From positions 12,428 through 76,427 of the forward strand of contig CATYJU010000005.1 of assembly GCA_958407995.1 (NCBI GenBank): a DNA stretch of 64,000 nucleotides. The letters are read 5' to 3'. The stretch is from an uncultured Collinsella sp. GTDB lineage: Bacteria; Actinomycetota; Coriobacteriia; Coriobacteriales; Coriobacteriaceae. Positions 42,947 to 52,082 of the stretch are shown piece by piece (positions within the stretch are counted from its first letter, which is position 1; each line of letters begins with the position of its first letter). Made by a program: the position numbers and the translations under genes. The notes below the pieces were generated by a model. That model did not search any database. It was not told where the DNA came from and was given only the letters and a program-made list of their open reading frames with translations.

Positions 42947-44443
42947 CTAGTCCTGGGTTTTGATACTCGGCAGCAGGATCTGCGCGAGGTAGTCGGTCTC
43001 GAGTTTGGTCGCGGCGTCTGCGTTGCCGTCTTTGCCAACCAGGTCGTTCTTGATCTGGCTATAGGTGTAGCGGTTGCCGGTCGTAAGCTCGACAAGCTCA
43101 ATGGCCGTGTCCATGGGGTAGGTTGACACGGGGTTCTGCGTCCGTCCGTTGATGGTCTGGGGCACCACGTACGGATAGACGGGGCCGCTGGCGTAGACGG
43201 TATAACCGTTGCCTAGATTGGCCGCGCCCAAAACCGTATCGCCTTCATCGGGCGTAAAGCTCTCGCCCTCGCGCACCGCAACGAGCGTCACGAGCGGCGT
43301 ATTGGCGTCGTCGCCCAGATAGATGCATAGCGTGCTTCCGTTTTGCCAAGTTGCGACCTTGCCGTACCACTCGACGGGAATATCGAGCTGGTAGAGGTCG
43401 GTTGCCTTGTGGCGAGCGTCAGCATCACGGGACGCCTGTGCCTTTTGCGCGCTCACGGCATTGACGGCGGCGTCGCGCCGCGCGGTTGCTGCCTGCTGGA
43501 GCACTTTGGCAGCCGCGGCGGAGCTCGCACCGCCCTCCTCGGCATACTTGGCGGCGGCATCGATCTGGTCGTCAGTCACCGTGTCGGCCGAAGGCACCTT
43601 GAGCTTAAAGGTGGCCTGGGCACTTAAATCCTGTCCATCGCTCTTAACGGTGACCTGCGTCTTGGTGGTCGGGACGGTATAGATGGTGCCGTCGGCCGCG
43701 ATGGGGGAGGCAGCGATGGAGAGCGTGTAATCGCCGGGCAGCAGTTTGATGCCGCGGCCGTGCTCGTCAACGTAGAGTGTTTCGCTCACAGAAGAGCCGT
43801 CGGAGTCCTGGCCACTCACCTGCACGGGGATCTTTGAGCCAGTGGAACAGTCGAGGCCCGCGGCCTGCACGCCAATCTGCACTGACATCATCGTGTGGGC
43901 ATTGGCGGCGACAGTGGCAGCCTGCTCTTGCTGATATCCGTTCCAGGCAGCATAGCCTGCGCCGCCGGCGACGAGCGCGACGGCCACAACGCCGGCAACC
44001 ATCAGGTTGCGGCGCTTGGGCGACATCTTGCGATGGCGAACTTCGGCCTCGCGTGCCGAGGGAACGGATGGTAGGGGAATATCGCCCATGGCGATGGTCT
44101 CGTCCACGGCTGGTGCGGAACCCAGGCCAGGAAGCTCGCGGGTCAGCGAATCCTCGGCCGGTAAGCTGTCGAGCAAGACGGTTTCCTCGCCCGTGTCGGA
44201 TTCGGGCTGGTTGCCGGCCTCGCTTTCGGTGTCTTCGTGATCTGCCTCATCCTCGGCAGGCTCAACGTCGCCTGCATCCTGATCATCGGATTGCGCCTCG
44301 GTTTCCGGCTCATCCTGCACATCAACGCCCGAATCGTCAAACGCAATCTCATCGAGTGAAATCCGGTCTAAGCTCTCCAAGGCCTCAGCGCAAGCTTCTG
44401 CATCTTGGGCCGCATCCTCTTGGCCCATCGTCTCATCTTTCAT
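42947..44443 (-). CDS. Membrane-anchored protein with long acidic cytoplasmic tail
   Basis: 498 aa. The first ~140 residues are strongly acidic and low in complexity (DDQDAGDVEPAEDEADHEDTE). KMSPKRRNLMVAG leads into one membrane helix (about 145-165). The outer part has an Ig-like or PEGA-like segment (VYVDEHGRGIKLLPGDYTLSIAASPIAADG) and a mixed domain with EWYGKVATWQNGST. Type II topology is likely from the basic residues before the helix. I do not recognise the family. Resident-type codon use. Confidence 0.75.
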   Translation of the reverse strand: MKDETMGQEDAAQDAEACAEALESLDRISLDEIAFDDSGVDVQDEPETEAQSDDQDAGDVEPAEDEADHEDTESEAGNQPESDTGEETVLLDSLPAEDSLTRELPGLGSAPAVDETIAMGDIPLPSVPSAREAEVRHRKMSPKRRNLMVAGVVAVALVAGGAGYAAWNGYQQEQAATVAANAHTMMSVQIGVQAAGLDCSTGSKIPVQVSGQDSDGSSVSETLYVDEHGRGIKLLPGDYTLSIAASPIAADGTIYTVPTTKTQVTVKSDGQDLSAQATFKLKVPSADTVTDDQIDAAAKYAEEGGASSAAAAKVLQQAATARRDAAVNAVSAQKAQASRDADARHKATDLYQLDIPVEWYGKVATWQNGSTLCIYLGDDANTPLVTLVAVREGESFTPDEGDTVLGAANLGNGYTVYASGPVYPYVVPQTINGRTQNPVSTYPMDTAIELVELTTGNRYTYSQIKNDLVGKDGNADAATKLETDYLAQILLPSIKTQD

Positions 44444-44676
44444 ATATCCCCCAAGCTCAATATCGGGACAACACTGTACCCAAAAATGGAGCCATATAAA
44501 GCGCGTGCGAAATATAAGATCCGATTTAACTCGAGCGCATCGTTCGGCCGCATCCTCGCGGCGGCAAAAGGCCCCCGGAACGCGAACGAATCACATTCCG
44601 GGGGCTCTACAATGCGTTGAGTTGCGCGGAGCCGGCTATGCTGCTTCGTGCTCAAGCGATGTCTGCGCCAGGCGCG
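44444..44676. other. Intergenic region with terminator of the DUF5692 gene
   Basis: On the minus strand, GCCCCCGGAA ... TTCCGGGGGC followed by CTTTTG (about 44567-44606) terminates the gene on its right. Otherwise it contains only the promoter side of the acidic membrane protein. Confidence 0.7.
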
Positions 44677-45683
44677 TTACTCGGCGTGTGCGTAATCCAC
44701 CTTGGCGCGGCGAGCGGTAGCCTTCTCCCAATCGCTGGTGCCCTCAAAGACATCCTGCTTGTAGGGATTGCGGCCGAGCTTCTTGGCACGGTAGGCGATG
44801 TAGATGATCGCGGCGACGTTGGCGACCAGTGCGGCGATCGAGACCGCGGTGGCGGCGCCGGGGTCGAGCGTGGAGTGGGTCACAAAGATGGACTCCTCCT
44901 GGAAGTACGGGAACACCTGGGCAAACATGCACCAAATAGCAAGCGTAAAGGCGCGGTTCTGGATCCAGCCGCCCTTGTTCCAGATAAAGGCGGCGACGGT
45001 GGGCGCCAGCAGCAGCGCAAAGCCGCAGAACCAGGAGTGGGTGGGCAGGCAGTTGTAGGTGTAGCAGAAGTTCCAGATATCGTAGGCGATGATGTAGACC
45101 CAGGTCATGTCGGGCCACAGCATATCGGTCTGATCCTCGGAGGCGTAGACGCTCCACCAACCGGTCATGCAGAAGATGTTGATGATACCGGCGATGCCGT
45201 TGAACACGTTGTTCCAGCCGGCCAGCTGCGTAGCACCTTCGGAGGTGACCCAGGTGGACTCGCCCAGGACAAAGAAGTGATAGGCGCTCTCAAAGTCGGA
45301 TACGACGGCGATCATGATGTTGATGGCGACGATCACAAACGGCCATGCGCGGAACCAATGCGCCTTGCCGATCTTTCCCCACTGGTACTTAATGGCAATG
45401 AAGCCCCAGCAACCGGCCAGCGCAGCGTATACCTTGGCGTAGTGGAACCAGCTGTTCTGGTACACATGGGTGGGGTTGGTGAGCGCCCACTCGGCACCCT
45501 GCGAAACGCCGATGGCGATGGCGACGCAGTAGATGGTCATGGCCAGCGGAGCCACGCCAAAGATGATTGCCGCGCCCAGCTTAGTGCGGCGGCCGACCTC
45601 GTTGAGCACGATCAGGCCAATAAAGACCATGGCCCAGCCGGCCCAGTGGATAAGGTATCGCTACCCCAAACATCGAACAGCAT
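44677..45683 (-). pseudogene. DUF5692-type polytopic membrane protein with N-terminal frameshift
   Basis: A good ribosome site AAGGAG precedes an ATG at 45683 starting MLFDVWGSDTL, but that frame closes soon. The main frame (from ATG 45630: MVFIGLIVLNEVGRR ..., 317 aa, about eight membrane helices) continues upstream as IHWAGWA before a stop. One extra base in the ACCTTATCC run near 45652-45660 would join them into one ~334-aa protein. The motif content (WGFIAIKYQWGKIGKAHW, TYNCLPTHSWFCGFALLL) resembles DUF5692. It is either a recent single-base deletion, a sequencing error or phase variation. Confidence 0.7.
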
Positions 45684-45746
45684 GCTGCTCTCCTTTCACA
45701 CGCCCGCGGCCCCTCTTCTGATCGCGGGCAGTTTGGCCAAATGTCG

Positions 45747-46409
45747 TCAGTTCTGGGGCTTGCGCTCCGGATACTTGGCGGTATAGCCCTCGATGTGGAG
45801 TGTCGAGGCGATGATTTCCTTGACCGTTTCGTCGGGCACATCGGGGTGCGTGCGGATATACATCAAAAGACCCATGATGAGGGTGTAGAACGTCTCGTAG
45901 ACATGGTCGATGCGTAGCTCATGATGGGCGACAAAATCCACTACGGTGGTGTCGCAGATATACTGCGCCACGCGCTGGACCACGTTGTGCAAAAAGCCGC
46001 CGTAGAGCGCGCCGCTGCTCGAGGTAAGCGTGCTCGGCAGCTCGTGGCCGCTGGCGACCAGGCGCTTAAAGAGCGGGGCGACGGTGTCGAGCGCGCCCTC
46101 GATATCACCGACGGTGCGGTCGGCGTTCCACCGCTCGAGTTCGGAGATAAAGCCGTCGATCGCCTCGTCCATAACAGCGGTGACGGCGGCGTCCATGTCG
46201 GCGAAGTAATGGTAGAACAATGAACGCGTGCAGCCGGCTCGCTTGGTCACGGCCGATACCGATAGGTGGGACACGCCCAGCTCGGAGCTTACGGTGCGCA
46301 CGGCATCGAGGATCTCGCGACGGCGTTCGTCGCCCGTCAGGCGCTTTGCCGCGCTATCGGATGCGGGGACGGCATCGACCACAGAGGTACCTGCTGTGTT
46401 GTTGCCCAT
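45747..46409 (-). CDS. TetR-family regulator
   Basis: 220 aa. HTH at about 40-75 (VSHLSVSAVTKRAGCTRSLFYHYFADMDAAV), typical TetR. The C-terminal ligand domain is divergent. It lies between the DUF5692 membrane gene (same strand, 60 nt apart) and the divergent Fe-S/FAD oxidoreductase. The shared promoter region has two dyads, so it probably represses one or both. Confidence 0.9.
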   Translation of the reverse strand: MGNNTAGTSVVDAVPASDSAAKRLTGDERRREILDAVRTVSSELGVSHLSVSAVTKRAGCTRSLFYHYFADMDAAVTAVMDEAIDGFISELERWNADRTVGDIEGALDTVAPLFKRLVASGHELPSTLTSSSGALYGGFLHNVVQRVAQYICDTTVVDFVAHHELRIDHVYETFYTLIMGLLMYIRTHPDVPDETVKEIIASTLHIEGYTAKYPERKPQN

Positions 46410-46467
46410 GTTTTGCCGCCTTTCATCCTCTTTTGCCTGACCGTTCGCCTAACAGTCTTGAATATTG

Positions 46468-46505
46468 TTGACGGTTCGTCAATACTATTTTTGACACAAT
46501 GTCAA
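46468..46505. promoter_or_regulatory. Two TetR-type operator dyads
   Basis: TTGACGGTTCGTCAA (46468-46482) and TTGACACAATGTCAA (46491-46505), both TTGAC ... GTCAA with 5-nt spacers and centres 23 bp apart, on the same helix face. They lie in the tetR/oxidoreductase divergent promoter region. Confidence 0.6.
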
Positions 46506-46597
46506 CAATGGCGGGTGAACGGCATGGGGCATGCCCGGCCTGCAAAAAAAGAGGGGCGCTGCGGCCTCGTCGGGCTGTGGCAAGAGAAGGGACAACC

Positions 46598-49375
46598 ATG
46601 ATTCTCAACGGACCGGGGATTAGCTACACCGAGCCCGACATCGGTTCGGAGTTCGTGCCGCCGCTGCCGGAGCATCCGCGCGAGGCCATCGTCAAGCTGT
46701 GCGAGCACTGCACCAACCGTCTGCTGCATCGCGATGAGCTGCTGGGCTACGAGTACTGGTCGTTTGCCGAGGCCGCGACTGACGAGCAGGCCGAAGTGCT
46801 CTGCAAGATGAAGATGCGCCGTCCCTATACGCTGCCCGAGATGGTCAAGCTCACCGGCATGACCGAAGCCGATATCGAGAAGATGCTCGACGATATGAGC
46901 TACACGGGCCTGCTCGAGTACAACTGGGAGAATCCCGAGCGCGCCAAGCAGTGGGTGCTGCCCATGCTGGTGCCGGGTTCCGCCGAGTTCCTCAACATGC
47001 GCGTGAGCCAGCTCGACGAGCACCCGGTCTATGCCAAGTTCTTTGAGCAGGCGTCCAAGGGGCCGCTGTCCAAGGCTACGCCGATGGTGCCGCCCGGTGG
47101 CGCCGGCATCGGCATGCACGTCATTCCGGTCGAGAAGGCCATCGACGCCGCGAGCACCTCGGTGCCGATCGAGCATATCGAGCACTGGCTCGACAAATAC
47201 GATGGCAAATATGCCGCCAGCACCTGCAGCTGCCGCGCGAGCCGTCGCGTGATGGGTGAGGGCTGCGCCGACGACCCCGCCGACTGGTGCATTGCCGTGG
47301 GCGATATGGCCGACTATGTGGTTGAGACCGACCGCGGCCATTACGTGACGCGCGACGAGGTCTACGACATCCTGCGCCAGGCCGAGGACAACGGCTTTGT
47401 GCACCAGATCACCAATATCGACGGCGAGAACAAGATCTTCGCTATCTGCAACTGCAACGTCAACGTGTGTTATGCCCTGCGCACCTCTCAGCTGTTCAAC
47501 ACGCCCAACCTGTCACGCTCGGCCTATGTCGCCAAGGTCGAGAAGGACAAGTGCGTGGCCTGCGGTCGCTGCGTTGAGGTGTGTCCGGCCGGCGCCGCCA
47601 AACTGGGCCAGAAGCTCTGTAGCAAAAAGGCCGGTGGACAGGTGCCCGAGTATCCGCGCCAGGAGCTGCCCGATGCCACCAAGTGGGACCACACCAAGTG
47701 GTCGCCCAACTACCGCAACGACAACCGCATCGAGACGCACGAGTCCGGCACCGCTCCCTGCAAGACGGCCTGCCCCGCGCACGTTGCCGTTCAGGGCTAT
47801 TTGAAGCTCGCGGCGCAGGGTCGCTATGACGAGGCCCTAGCACTCATTAAGCGCGAGAACCCGCTGCCCGCTATCTGCGGCCGTGTGTGCAACCGCCGCT
47901 GTGAGGATGCCTGCACCCGCGGCCGTGTGGACGCCGCCGTGGCCATCGACGAGGTCAAGAAGTTCATCGCCCAGCGCGATCTGGATGCCGCGACCCGCTA
48001 TGTCCCACCTGTGGTGACCCCAACGCGTGCCGGCGGCTTCGACCAGAAGATCGCCATCATCGGCGCCGGTCCGGCCGGTCTGTCCTGCGCCTTTTATCTG
48101 GCCGAGAAGGGCTACAGGCCCGTCGTGTTCGAGAAGAACGAGCACCCGGGCGGCATGCTTACCTACGGCATTCCCAGCTTTAAGCTGCAGAAGGATGTTA
48201 TCGAGGCCGAGGTCGAGGTCATTCGCCTGATGGGTGCCGAGTTCCGCTATGGCGTGGAAGTCGGTCGCGACGTGACGCTCGACGAGCTGCGCGCGCAGGG
48301 CTTTAAGGCCTTCTACGTTGCCATTGGCTGCCAGGGCGGCCGCCTTGCCGGCATTCCGGGCGAGGATGCCGAGGACGTGACCGTAGCCGTCGACTTTTTG
48401 CGCGAGGTCAACAGTGGCAAGATCGACGCGTTGCCCGGCCGCACCATTGTGGTGGGCGGCGGCAACGTGGCTATCGACGTTGCCCGCAACGCCTGCCGTC
48501 TGGGTTCTGAGCACGTTGAGATGTTCTGCCTGGAGAGCGAGGCCCAGATGCCCGCCAGCGAGGAAGAACGTCGCGAGGCCGTTGAGGACGGCGCGCACAT
48601 CAGCTGCGGCTGGGGCCCCAAGGAGATTCACTTGGACGAGGCCGGTCGTGTGTGCGGTATCACCTTCAAGCGCTGCACGCGTGTCTTTGACGACGAGGGC
48701 CGTTTTGCGCCCGAGTACGACGAGAACGACCTGCGCCGTGTCGATGCCGACCGTGTCGTCATGTCGATTGGCCAGTCCATTGTGTGGGGCGACCTGCTGG
48801 CTGGCTCCAAAGTGGAGCTCGGCCGCGGCCAGGGTGCCCTTGCCGATCCCCAGACCTACCAGACCGCCGAGCCAGACATCTTTGTGGGCGGCGACGTCTA
48901 CACCGGCCCCAGCTTTGCCATCGACGCCATCGCCGCCGGCCACGAGGCCGCGGTGTCCATCCATCGCTTTGTGCAGCCGGGCTCCACGCTCACCATCGGC
49001 CGCAACCAGCGCCGCTACACCTCGCTCGACCGCGACGATGCCGTGATCGAAAGCTACGACAACGCGAGCCGCGAGGTTGCCCACGTAGACCGCGAGCGCG
49101 AGAAGGCTGCACCGTTTAGCGAGTATGTTGAGACCTTTTCCGAGGAGCAGGTGCGCGCCGAGACCGCCCGCTGCCTGGGCTGCGGCGCCTCGATCGTCGA
49201 CCCCAACAAGTGCATCGGCTGTGGCCTGTGCACCACCAAGTGCGCGTTCGACGCCATCCATCTGGATCGCGACCGCCCCGAGTGCTCCACGATGGTCAAA
49301 TACGAGCAAAAGCTCCCAAGCCTGGGCAAGTACGCGCTCAAGCGCGCCATCAAGATTAAGTTCGGTCGCAAGTAA
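46598..49375 (+). CDS. Large Fe-S/FAD oxidoreductase (GltD-like with ferredoxin modules)
   Basis: 925 aa. The N-terminal ~310 residues contain a Cys-rich region (CEHCTNRLL; STCSCRASRRV; ICNCNVNVC). A [4Fe-4S] motif CVACGRCVEVCPAG follows at about 318. Next is a GltD/Fer4_20-type domain (CKTACPAHVAVQGY ... CGRVCNRRCEDAC), an FAD site IIGAGPAGLSC (about 487), an NAD(P)H site VVGGGNVAIDVARNA (about 617), and a C-terminal ferredoxin motif CIGCGLCTTKC (about 870). It probably passes electrons between NAD(P)H and ferredoxin or a partner enzyme. AAGAGAAGGG precedes the ATG. hypA follows 30 nt later, perhaps in the same transcript. Confidence 0.88.
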   Translation: MILNGPGISYTEPDIGSEFVPPLPEHPREAIVKLCEHCTNRLLHRDELLGYEYWSFAEAATDEQAEVLCKMKMRRPYTLPEMVKLTGMTEADIEKMLDDMSYTGLLEYNWENPERAKQWVLPMLVPGSAEFLNMRVSQLDEHPVYAKFFEQASKGPLSKATPMVPPGGAGIGMHVIPVEKAIDAASTSVPIEHIEHWLDKYDGKYAASTCSCRASRRVMGEGCADDPADWCIAVGDMADYVVETDRGHYVTRDEVYDILRQAEDNGFVHQITNIDGENKIFAICNCNVNVCYALRTSQLFNTPNLSRSAYVAKVEKDKCVACGRCVEVCPAGAAKLGQKLCSKKAGGQVPEYPRQELPDATKWDHTKWSPNYRNDNRIETHESGTAPCKTACPAHVAVQGYLKLAAQGRYDEALALIKRENPLPAICGRVCNRRCEDACTRGRVDAAVAIDEVKKFIAQRDLDAATRYVPPVVTPTRAGGFDQKIAIIGAGPAGLSCAFYLAEKGYRPVVFEKNEHPGGMLTYGIPSFKLQKDVIEAEVEVIRLMGAEFRYGVEVGRDVTLDELRAQGFKAFYVAIGCQGGRLAGIPGEDAEDVTVAVDFLREVNSGKIDALPGRTIVVGGGNVAIDVARNACRLGSEHVEMFCLESEAQMPASEEERREAVEDGAHISCGWGPKEIHLDEAGRVCGITFKRCTRVFDDEGRFAPEYDENDLRRVDADRVVMSIGQSIVWGDLLAGSKVELGRGQGALADPQTYQTAEPDIFVGGDVYTGPSFAIDAIAAGHEAAVSIHRFVQPGSTLTIGRNQRRYTSLDRDDAVIESYDNASREVAHVDREREKAAPFSEYVETFSEEQVRAETARCLGCGASIVDPNKCIGCGLCTTKCAFDAIHLDRDRPECSTMVKYEQKLPSLGKYALKRAIKIKFGRK

Positions 49376-49405
49376 GTAGCCATAACGGGAACGGCGGAAG
49401 AAAAA

Positions 49406-49834
49406 GTGCATGAATTGGGGATCGTTTACCACATCATTCGCGATGTCGAGAATGTAGCGCGCGCTCATGGCGTGCGTCGCGTTTCGAGCGTAACGTTGCT
49501 GTTGGGCGAGGTCTCGGGCGTCGTTCCCGACTTGCTGCTCGACGCTTGGCGCTGGGCAGCAGATAAAAAGCCTATCGCGCAGGGCGCGGAGCTTGTTGTG
49601 GAGCCCGTCGAGGCTGTGACGCATTGCGAGGCATGTGGCCGCGACTACGCGACGGTCGAGCACGGCAAGACCTGTCCCCATTGCGGTAGCGGCGAGACAT
49701 ACCTGCTGCAGGGCCAAGAGGTCATGATCAAACAGATCGAGACCCCCGACGAGGACCCGGCAGACGCTGCTCCTGACGGCCTCTCCGACGCCCCCGATGC
49801 CGTCGACGCCGCCAACCCTCTCCACATCGCCTAG
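49406..49834 (+). CDS. hypA: Hydrogenase nickel-insertion protein HypA
   Basis: 142 aa. The GTG start gives MHELGIVYHI with the essential nickel ligand His2. The zinc site is two CxxC pairs (HCEACGRDYA ... CPHCGSGE). A ~30-residue acidic Pro/Ala/Asp tail is extra compared with typical HypA (about 115 aa). It delivers nickel to the hydrogenase large subunit. It is about 29 kb from hypC-D-E-F; no hypB is seen in this window. Confidence 0.93.
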   Translation: MHELGIVYHIIRDVENVARAHGVRRVSSVTLLLGEVSGVVPDLLLDAWRWAADKKPIAQGAELVVEPVEAVTHCEACGRDYATVEHGKTCPHCGSGETYLLQGQEVMIKQIETPDEDPADAAPDGLSDAPDAVDAANPLHIA

Positions 49835-50239
49835 GATTCCCTATAAGTTGCGGTGAAATAGTTCCTAAATTCAGCCTTCTGGCTCTTAAACAAGAACTAT
49901 TCCACCGCAACTATTTTGAGTGGTTTCATAGATCATAAGTCACGAAAATAGTCAAGCCATGTCTGTTTAAACAAAATAGCGGCAGTACAAGCGCGTTCGC
50001 GCTTGCCTAAAATCGATATTAATGAACAGCCTGCTTGTATCTGTAAAATGCATGGCTTGATGAGCGACGCCTTGTCGTGTAATGAGTCAAAAAGCAGCAA
50101 AGTAATCAATTTGTAACAAACATAAACGTTTAAACAAATAATCCAACCTTTTGTGAATTTAGCTATAATTCCACAATCCAAACAGGTATACTCCTTTCAT
50201 GTCGTGTAGGAAATACGTAGACAAAAAGGAGGTTATGTG
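49835..50239. other. AT-rich control region upstream of the mannose-type PTS
   Basis: A palindrome at about 49848-49914 (AGTTGCGGTG ... CACCGCAACT with AATAGTTC/GAACTATT) follows hypA. GTTTAAACAAAATA (49965-49978) and GTTTAAACAAATA (50128-50140) are direct repeats with a GTTTAAAC palindrome. TATAAT at 50164-50169 is a -10 without a clear -35, consistent with activator control. No credible gene. Confidence 0.55.
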
Positions 50240-51229
50240 ATGGTAAGTATTGTTCTTGCTAGCCACGGGGACTTGGCAGCTGGAATCAAGCAGACGGGCT
50301 CGATGGTCTTTGGCGATCAGCCGTCTGTTGCCGTGGTCTCGCTCGAGCCGAGCATGGGCCCCGACGACTTCCGTGCCAAGGTCGAGGAAGCAATCGCTTC
50401 CTTCGAAGACCAGGAGCAGGTACTCTTCCTCGTTGATCTGTGGGGCGGCACGCCGTTCAACCAGATCAGCGGGCTCATCGAGGGCCACGATTCCTGGGCT
50501 ATCGTCACCGGTGTCAACCTGCCTATGCTCATCGAGGCATATTCGCAGCGCTTTGACGCAAAGAACACTGCACATGCGATCGCAAAACATCTCGTGACTG
50601 AGGCTAAGGCTGGCGTGCGCGTCAAGCCCGAGTCTCTGGAGCCCGAGGAGAAGAAGCCGGCTGCGGCCGCTGCTGCTCCTGCAGGCGCCATCCCTCCGGG
50701 AACGGTCATCGGCGACGGGCACATCAAGATCGCCCACGTCCGTATCGACACCCGTCTGCTTCATGGTCAGGTGGCCACCACGTGGACCAAGCAGATCAAC
50801 CCCAACCGCATCATCGTGGTTTCCGACGGCGTTGCTCACGACGAGCTCCGCAAGACCATGATCGAGCAGGCTGCCCCTCCGGGAGTCCATGCCAACGTCG
50901 TGCCCATCAAGAAGATGGCCGAGGTCGTCAAGGACACGCGCTTTGGTGACACCAAGGCCATGCTGCTCTTTGAGAACCCGCAGGATCTGCTCAAGGCCAT
51001 CGAGGCCGGCGTCGACATCAAGGAAGTCAACATCGGTTCCATGGCTCACTCCAAGGGCAAGGTCGTCGTCACCAACGCCGTCGCTATGGGCGATGACGAC
51101 GTCAAGACTCTCGAGGCCCTTAAGGCCAAGGGCGTCAAGTTCGAGGTCCGCAAGGTTCCTTCGGATTCCTCCGAGGATCTCGACGCCATGTTGAAGAAAG
51201 CTAAGGCCGAACTGGCCGCTCAAGCATAG
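50240..51229 (+). CDS. PTS mannose-family IIAB protein
   Basis: 329 aa. IIA domain (1-130) with the phosphorylated His9 in IVLASHGDLAAG and LVDLWGGTPFN. An Ala/Pro linker (about 137-160) follows, then IIB (about 165-325) with its His in IDTRLLHGQVATTW (about 176). It phosphorylates sugar taken up by the IIC-IID pair. AAGGAGG lies seven bases before ATG 50240. First gene of the IIAB-IIC-IID operon. Confidence 0.95.
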   Translation: MVSIVLASHGDLAAGIKQTGSMVFGDQPSVAVVSLEPSMGPDDFRAKVEEAIASFEDQEQVLFLVDLWGGTPFNQISGLIEGHDSWAIVTGVNLPMLIEAYSQRFDAKNTAHAIAKHLVTEAKAGVRVKPESLEPEEKKPAAAAAAPAGAIPPGTVIGDGHIKIAHVRIDTRLLHGQVATTWTKQINPNRIIVVSDGVAHDELRKTMIEQAAPPGVHANVVPIKKMAEVVKDTRFGDTKAMLLFENPQDLLKAIEAGVDIKEVNIGSMAHSKGKVVVTNAVAMGDDDVKTLEALKAKGVKFEVRKVPSDSSEDLDAMLKKAKAELAAQA

Positions 51230-51247
51230 TAAAGGAGGGTCCGATAC

Positions 51248-52066
51248 ATGTCTGCAATCACTATTCTGCTTGTTGCGATTGTCGCGTTGCTTGCCGGTAT
51301 GGAAGGCATTCTGGATGAGTTCCAGTTCCATCAGCCGCTCGTGGCATGCACGCTTATCGGTCTCGTAACCGGTCACCTTCAGGAGGGCATCCTCCTGGGC
51401 GGTTCGCTCCAGATGATGGCCCTTGGCTGGGCTAACGTCGGCGCCGCCGTCGCGCCTGACGCCGCTCTGGCCTCGGTCGCTTCTTCGATCATCATGGTGC
51501 TCGCCCTCAACGGTGGCGCCACCGATTCGGCCAAGGCCGTTACCACCGCTATCGCCGTCGCCGTCCCGCTGTCGGTCGCTGGTCTGTTCCTGACCATGAT
51601 CTGCCGTACCATTGCTACCGCTATTGCTCACGCCATGGACGGTTGCGCCGAGAAGGGCGACTTCTCCGGCATCGAGCGCTGGCAGTATGCTGCCATCCTC
51701 ATGCAGGGCCTTCGTATCGCCATCCCGGCAGTGCTTCTGTGCGTCATCCCGGCCGAGGCCGTTACCAACGCGCTTAACGCTATGCCCGACTGGCTGTCCG
51801 GCGGCATGGCTGTCGGCGGCGGCATGGTCGCTTCCGTCGGTTACGCCATGGTCATCAACATGATGGCCACCAAGGAGACCTGGCCGTTCTTCGTCCTCGG
51901 CTTTGTCCTTGCTGCCATCCCTCAGCTCACGCTGATCGCCCTTGGTCTCATCGGCATCTCCCTTGCCCTCATCTACCTTGGCCTTAAGGATCTGGCCAAG
52001 CAGGGTGGCGGCATGGGCGGTGGCTCCGGCGACCCGCTCGGCGACATTCTGAACGATTACGAGTAG
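51248..52066 (+). CDS. PTS mannose-family IIC permease
   Basis: 272 aa. Highly hydrophobic, with the family pattern of the ManY-type IIC domain (LVACTLIGLVTGHLQEGILLGGSLQMMALGW). It forms the sugar channel with IID in the membrane. The C-terminus ends in a Gly-rich tail (GGGMGGGSGDP). AAAGGAGGG precedes the ATG. Confidence 0.95.
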   Translation: MSAITILLVAIVALLAGMEGILDEFQFHQPLVACTLIGLVTGHLQEGILLGGSLQMMALGWANVGAAVAPDAALASVASSIIMVLALNGGATDSAKAVTTAIAVAVPLSVAGLFLTMICRTIATAIAHAMDGCAEKGDFSGIERWQYAAILMQGLRIAIPAVLLCVIPAEAVTNALNAMPDWLSGGMAVGGGMVASVGYAMVINMMATKETWPFFVLGFVLAAIPQLTLIALGLIGISLALIYLGLKDLAKQGGGMGGGSGDPLGDILNDYE

Positions 52067-52082
52067 GAGGGGAGTGATACAT

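Noticed and set aside
49933..50181. 82-aa minus-strand frame upstream of the mannose PTS
   Set aside because: It lies in the AT-rich promoter region, lacks a ribosome site and has no recognisable sequence.
50100..50240. Sigma-54 promoter for the mannose PTS
   Set aside because: No GG-N10-GC -24/-12 pair was found; a TATAAT box is present instead.
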